Source: Cordylochernes scorpioides
Lineage: Eukaryota; Arthropoda; Arachnida; Pseudoscorpiones; Chernetidae
Length of the DNA stretch: 64,000 bases
Direction: 5' to 3'
Assembly: GCA_030710605.1 (NCBI GenBank)
Contig: CP092872.1
Span: 11,653,691 to 11,717,690 of the forward strand
A program made the translations under genes and the position numbers. The notes beneath the pieces are model-generated. The model searched no databases and was not told the DNA's origin. It saw only the letters and a list, made by a program, of their open reading frames with translations. Numbering within the stretch: the first letter of the stretch is position 1; each line of letters begins with the position of its first letter. Below, one piece after another: positions 60,924 through 64,000 of the stretch.

Positions 60924-62421
60924 GCACTTCAATTCCGGGCTAATGGCCTTTGTAAGGTCTTCTAGCCCAACATGCTGCAGAACGCGAACTGGTGGCAAGG
61001 GATCCTAAGATCTGGCAGTGGAGGTGTCATCGCAGGGGTGGAGGAAGCTTGGAGAAGTCAGGGAAACAGCGCCTTGATGCAGTGAGAAGCAGGGATGGAG
61101 TCCAGTTGAGGAGGCAGGAGGAGGTGGAGGCAGGAAGTCCTGGAAGCCTAGAACTTGAGGGCCCTAGACTTCAGGATGGGGCAGCCTGAGGCTCTCGCCT
61201 CATGCTTGTCAGGCAGGCCCTTGGCGCAGCAGTTGGCACACTTGGAGGTGCGCTGGTTGGCTAGGGATGAACAGGCCCGGCCTTCATGACCATCTTCACC
61301 GCAGTGGAAGCACTTTGGGTTCCTGGAGCACAGTGCGGAGTTGTGGCCAAAGCCACAGCAGCGGAAGCAGAGCGGATGGACTCCTCGAAGTTGAGGATGA
61401 CTCCATCCACCACGATCCTTCCGCGCACACCCAGGGCTCTGAAGGTCTTCAGGTCCACCTCGATGAAGGCGGTGCAGATCCCGTTTCTGGTTGCAGAACG
61501 GTGCGCCACGCGCACAACCTTGTCCCCAGGGAGTTGGCTGACAGTAGGGGTTGCCAAGAAGGTCTCTTCAATGTTGGAGTTGGATGTCTCCTCATCCACT
61601 TTGAAGAGGCAGATGCGAGGCAGGATCTCCTTCTGCTGGCGGACCTTCATTCCATCCAGCTTGTTAGTCAGGGAGGTTGTCACTGCGGGGATGGTGTCTG
61701 GGTTGCTGGAATGTAGTACCAGCTTCCCTTGGTGCGCAGGGATGCCCAGACGCCTTGGGGGAGAGTGTGGGCGATGCAGACTGCTTTAAGCATCTCCCTT
61801 GGGTCAGCCTGTGGGTTGTCTGAGATGACCACTGTGTGAGCCGCCGATTTTTCTCCATGGAGGGTCACTCGGGCGGCTGCAGGCTTGGAGACGCGGGAAG
61901 GCGCAGGCTTGGAAGGACCTTGCATGTTGGTCCTCTTTGCAGGCGGGATGGGAGCTTCAGGCTGCTTCCTTTTGATGGAGCAGCAGCAGGCAACTTGGGG
62001 ACAGGCGTTTTCTTTGGGAGAGCAGCAGGAGCAGGGGAGGCGGGCTTGACTGGGTCAGTCTGGGAGTAGGTGTCCTTGCAGGAAGGAGCTGGGCTGGTTT
62101 GGGTGCTGTGACAGGCAGTCTGGGCTTGTTGTCCTCCATGATGTCGTCCAGCTCCGCGAAGGCATTGAGCGTGCCAGAAGGTTCTCCACTTCAGCACAAA
62201 GGGCCTTGATCAGCTCAGTCCGCATCGCGACGAATCTGATCAGTCTTCATGCAGGGTCTTGAGGGAGGGATGGCCAATGGAGCGCAGGATATGGTGTGCG
62301 GGAGATCACCATTTCATCATCCTTCTCCAGGGCAGCGACGTCCACGATGGGCTTGTAAGCCTTCTTCCTTTTCTTCTTGGCAGGATCCATGGCAGAGCAG
62401 GGAAGCAGAGATGTGACCAGG
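60924..62421 (-). mobile_element. ORF1-only LINE fragment with 13-bp target duplication
   Basis: AATGAGAAAATAT occurs at 60,911-60,923 and 62,422-62,434. Excising the insert joins a sequence whose inverse is found intact near 62,935-62,970, confirming the insertion. The 1.5-kb insert is markedly GC-richer than its host. It holds only an ORF1; no endonuclease or RT follows and no poly(A) tail is seen. Confidence 0.85.
61190..62390 (-). pseudogene. LINE ORF1 (Gag-like, zinc knuckles), frameshifted
   Basis: Minus strand. The ATG at 62,390 opens MDPAKKKRKKAYKPIVDVAA with a nuclear-localisation-like KKKRKK. Pro/Lys-rich linkers follow (SKPAPSRVSKPAAARV). An RRM-like central part (IVVDGVILNFEESIRSAS, 61,683-61,261 frame) comes next, then knuckles CFRCCGFGHNSALC, CFHCGEDGHEGRAC and CANC in a neighbouring frame. 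The order fits the Gag-like ORF1 of R1/I/Jockey-type LINEs. Several frameshifts, so non-functional. Confidence 0.75.
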
Positions 62422-62689
62422 AATGAGAAAATATATCACAGCCTGTTTTAAATAGTTACTGTTATCAAGTGTGTAAACAAGATAGCAGACAAGAAGAAGT
62501 TAGTTTTCTGAGAAACACATAATATTATTCTAGAATTAAATGTGGAAAACCCCCACTTTTTTAGATATATTTAAAAGAACATCTATAAATATCATTGATA
62601 TTTCCTCTTTCTTCCATTTTGTTAATTGTAGCACATTTCTTTTGAATGAAAAAGGCTACTTTAAATTGTCTTTTAAAATATTTTTCTCA

Positions 62690-62930
62690 TAATCTAGTAT
62701 CTTTGTTTCTTTTAGATTAAAATTATTATGCCCTGTAATTGCATGATATTCCCAATTCTTGAAGAATTCTCAATTTTATCCCATTTTAGAGCATATTCAT
62801 GGTTTTACATTCTTTCTTTTAAAGTTCTGGATGCTTGCCCTACATAGCATTGGTCACATTTTCCATATTTCACTTCATAAATTAAACCTGCTATTTTTGG
62901 TAATTGAGTGTTCTAATGGTTGTTGATAAC
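62690..62930 (-). pseudogene. Penelope GIY-YIG endonuclease fragment
   Basis: The minus strand reads IAGLIYEVKYGKCDQCYVGQ then ASRTLKERM, a stop, and NHEYALKWDKIENSS. This is the GIY...YVG(Q/E)..R pattern of Penelope-like endonucleases with the CxxC pair between. One in-frame stop directly after KERM. Confidence 0.8.
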
Positions 62931-62979
62931 AGTAACTATTGAAAACATGATGTGATATTTTTTCTCATTCAGCACTTTT

Positions 62980-63022
62980 CTGTCTGAAGATGGTAACAAC
63001 GCTGTTACTGAAACGTCATACA
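62980..63022 (+). ncRNA. Hammerhead ribozyme motif
   Basis: CTGAAGA (62,984-62,990), stem II GTAACA/TGTTAC, GAAA (63,010-63,013), minimal stem III ACGT, cleavage base C, short stem I TGT/ATA. The opposite arm near 60,880-60,900 carries only a decayed copy lacking GAAA. Confidence 0.65.
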
Positions 63023-63099
63023 CTAATTATTTATTTGGATTTGGTCGTATTACCTTGTGTTTATAATCTATGATCCAAATTGTGCAATTACAAAAAGTA

Positions 63100-64000
63100 T
63101 TTTCTAAAATTATTATTTAAATTATATATTTGGGTATATCTTGGATGATGTCCTCAGGCAATGAATGTTGCTATGAAATCAACACTTACTTTAATTCAAC
63201 TGAAAGCTCTGATCCCTTGGGGTGTCGAGTTCAAAAGGTTAGACTGTACTTTTTTGAGCCATCAAGACACTCCCTTTGTTTTCACCTCTTTTGTACATGT
63301 AAAGACATACTTATGCAAATTTTACCCTAAAATACTCTTTTTCTTTTATGAGTCACAAGCAATTACATACTGTAGAGTTCACTTGCCGAGGTATGTGGTG
63401 ATTTTTCTGTCTTCCGTCTTGCAGTATAACCATTAAAGTTGCATATTGAGAATGATAAAAATGTTAATAATCTATTATTTCTGCCAAATAAAAAATCTGT
63501 GTGTTTTAGTATTAAAAAAATCCTAAACCTTTCAAATCAGAATACCTAGAAACAGTCCAACATTTTGAAAATATTGAAGAAAGGGCTATTGGTTTTTTTA
63601 AAAAGGATTCCCTCACTGGTAAGTATTATTGTAATCTCTCTAATAAAATTATCTAATAAAATTGATATTCAATTAAGCCATTTAATAACATATTTTGTAC
63701 AGTTTTGACTATATTCTGTTAAAATCGTGTACATAGACCAGCTTGAATCACCATAAAATTTAATATAGTCTTAGATTTTCTCCCAAAAATTCAATCAAGA
63801 TTATTCAGTTATCGATTTACTAATTTATAAAAGTAAAGGTCTAGAAATATTTTTAAAATGTTAAAATGTATACTGAATAATAGTCATATTTTGCTAATTT
63901 AAATACATTTTAATATGAGTATTTTATCTCGCACATATTCATATTTTATTGCCTTTTTTAATTTTAAAGTTTTTATGCCTTTCCGGTCCACACACACCTT
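63100..64000. other. Right end of window, no gene recognised
   Basis: A 91-codon plus frame at 63,161-63,436 has ordinary composition but no recognised domain. The rest is AT-rich. Confidence 0.5.

Larger units (their letters stand above)
60650..63095 (-). mobile_element. Penelope-like element with inverted ends, interrupted by a LINE fragment
   Basis: 60,650-60,710 (CACAATTTGGATTATAGATT..., AAACACAAG, CCAAATCTAAATAAATAA) is the reverse complement of 63,030-63,093. Inner blocks CAGCACTTTTCTGTCTGAAG / CTTCTGACAAAAGTGCTG and AATAGTTACTGTTATC are likewise inverted. The body contains a decayed GIY-YIG endonuclease on the minus strand. Confidence 0.75.

Noticed and set aside
61267-62069. Plus-strand frames of 149, 167 and 77 codons
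   Set aside because: Antisense shadows of the GC-rich LINE ORF1 on the minus strand.

Overview
This is a window of a large, AT-rich, repeat-dense animal genome. An intracellular plexin gene with spliced exons, a gustatory-receptor-type seven-transmembrane gene, Penelope-like, Jockey-like, Ty3 and copia retroelements, and mariner, Tc1, Tigger and hAT relics together point to an arthropod. A chelicerate such as a spider is my best guess, with low confidence. Nothing here is bacterial or viral in organisation.

Layout. 1-14,340 is transposon territory. It holds a young, apparently intact Ty3-type LTR element (312-5505), a foldback repeat with a tRNA-like core (6494-7110), and a nest in which a Penelope-like fragment sits in the LTR of a broken copia element. 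That copia element sits in an RTE-like repeat, itself between inverted repeats (7587-14,340). 15,514-16,488 (minus) is the large exon of a gustatory-receptor-like gene. 17,000-20,400 holds pieces of two LINE families, one with a 2A-like NPGP motif.

20,738-43,622 (plus) is the C-terminal half of a plexin gene: transmembrane segment, juxtamembrane coil, split RasGAP-like domain and Rho-GTPase-binding domain, in twelve exons whose phases agree throughout (about 660 codons to the TAA at 43,620). Most of its introns carry their own minisatellite touching an exon edge. Two arrays are built from the splice junction itself: 21 extra copies of the end of exon 10 plus its donor, and about 57 copies of the acceptor of the last exon. 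A 4-kb Jockey-like LINE lies inside the 8.6-kb penultimate intron.

43,623-64,000 has no recognisable host gene. It holds MITEs, head-to-head foldbacks carrying hammerhead-ribozyme motifs, mariner and Tc1 relics, a small non-autonomous LTR element with clean ends and a 5-bp target duplication (55,239-56,513), a 1.3-kb Tigger-like element, and a Penelope-like element interrupted by an ORF1-only LINE fragment with a 13-bp target duplication.

The two observations I would follow first are the splice-junction minisatellites of the plexin gene and the set of nine hammerhead-like motifs, including two inverted pairs. All boundaries were read by eye; no alignment or search was run.
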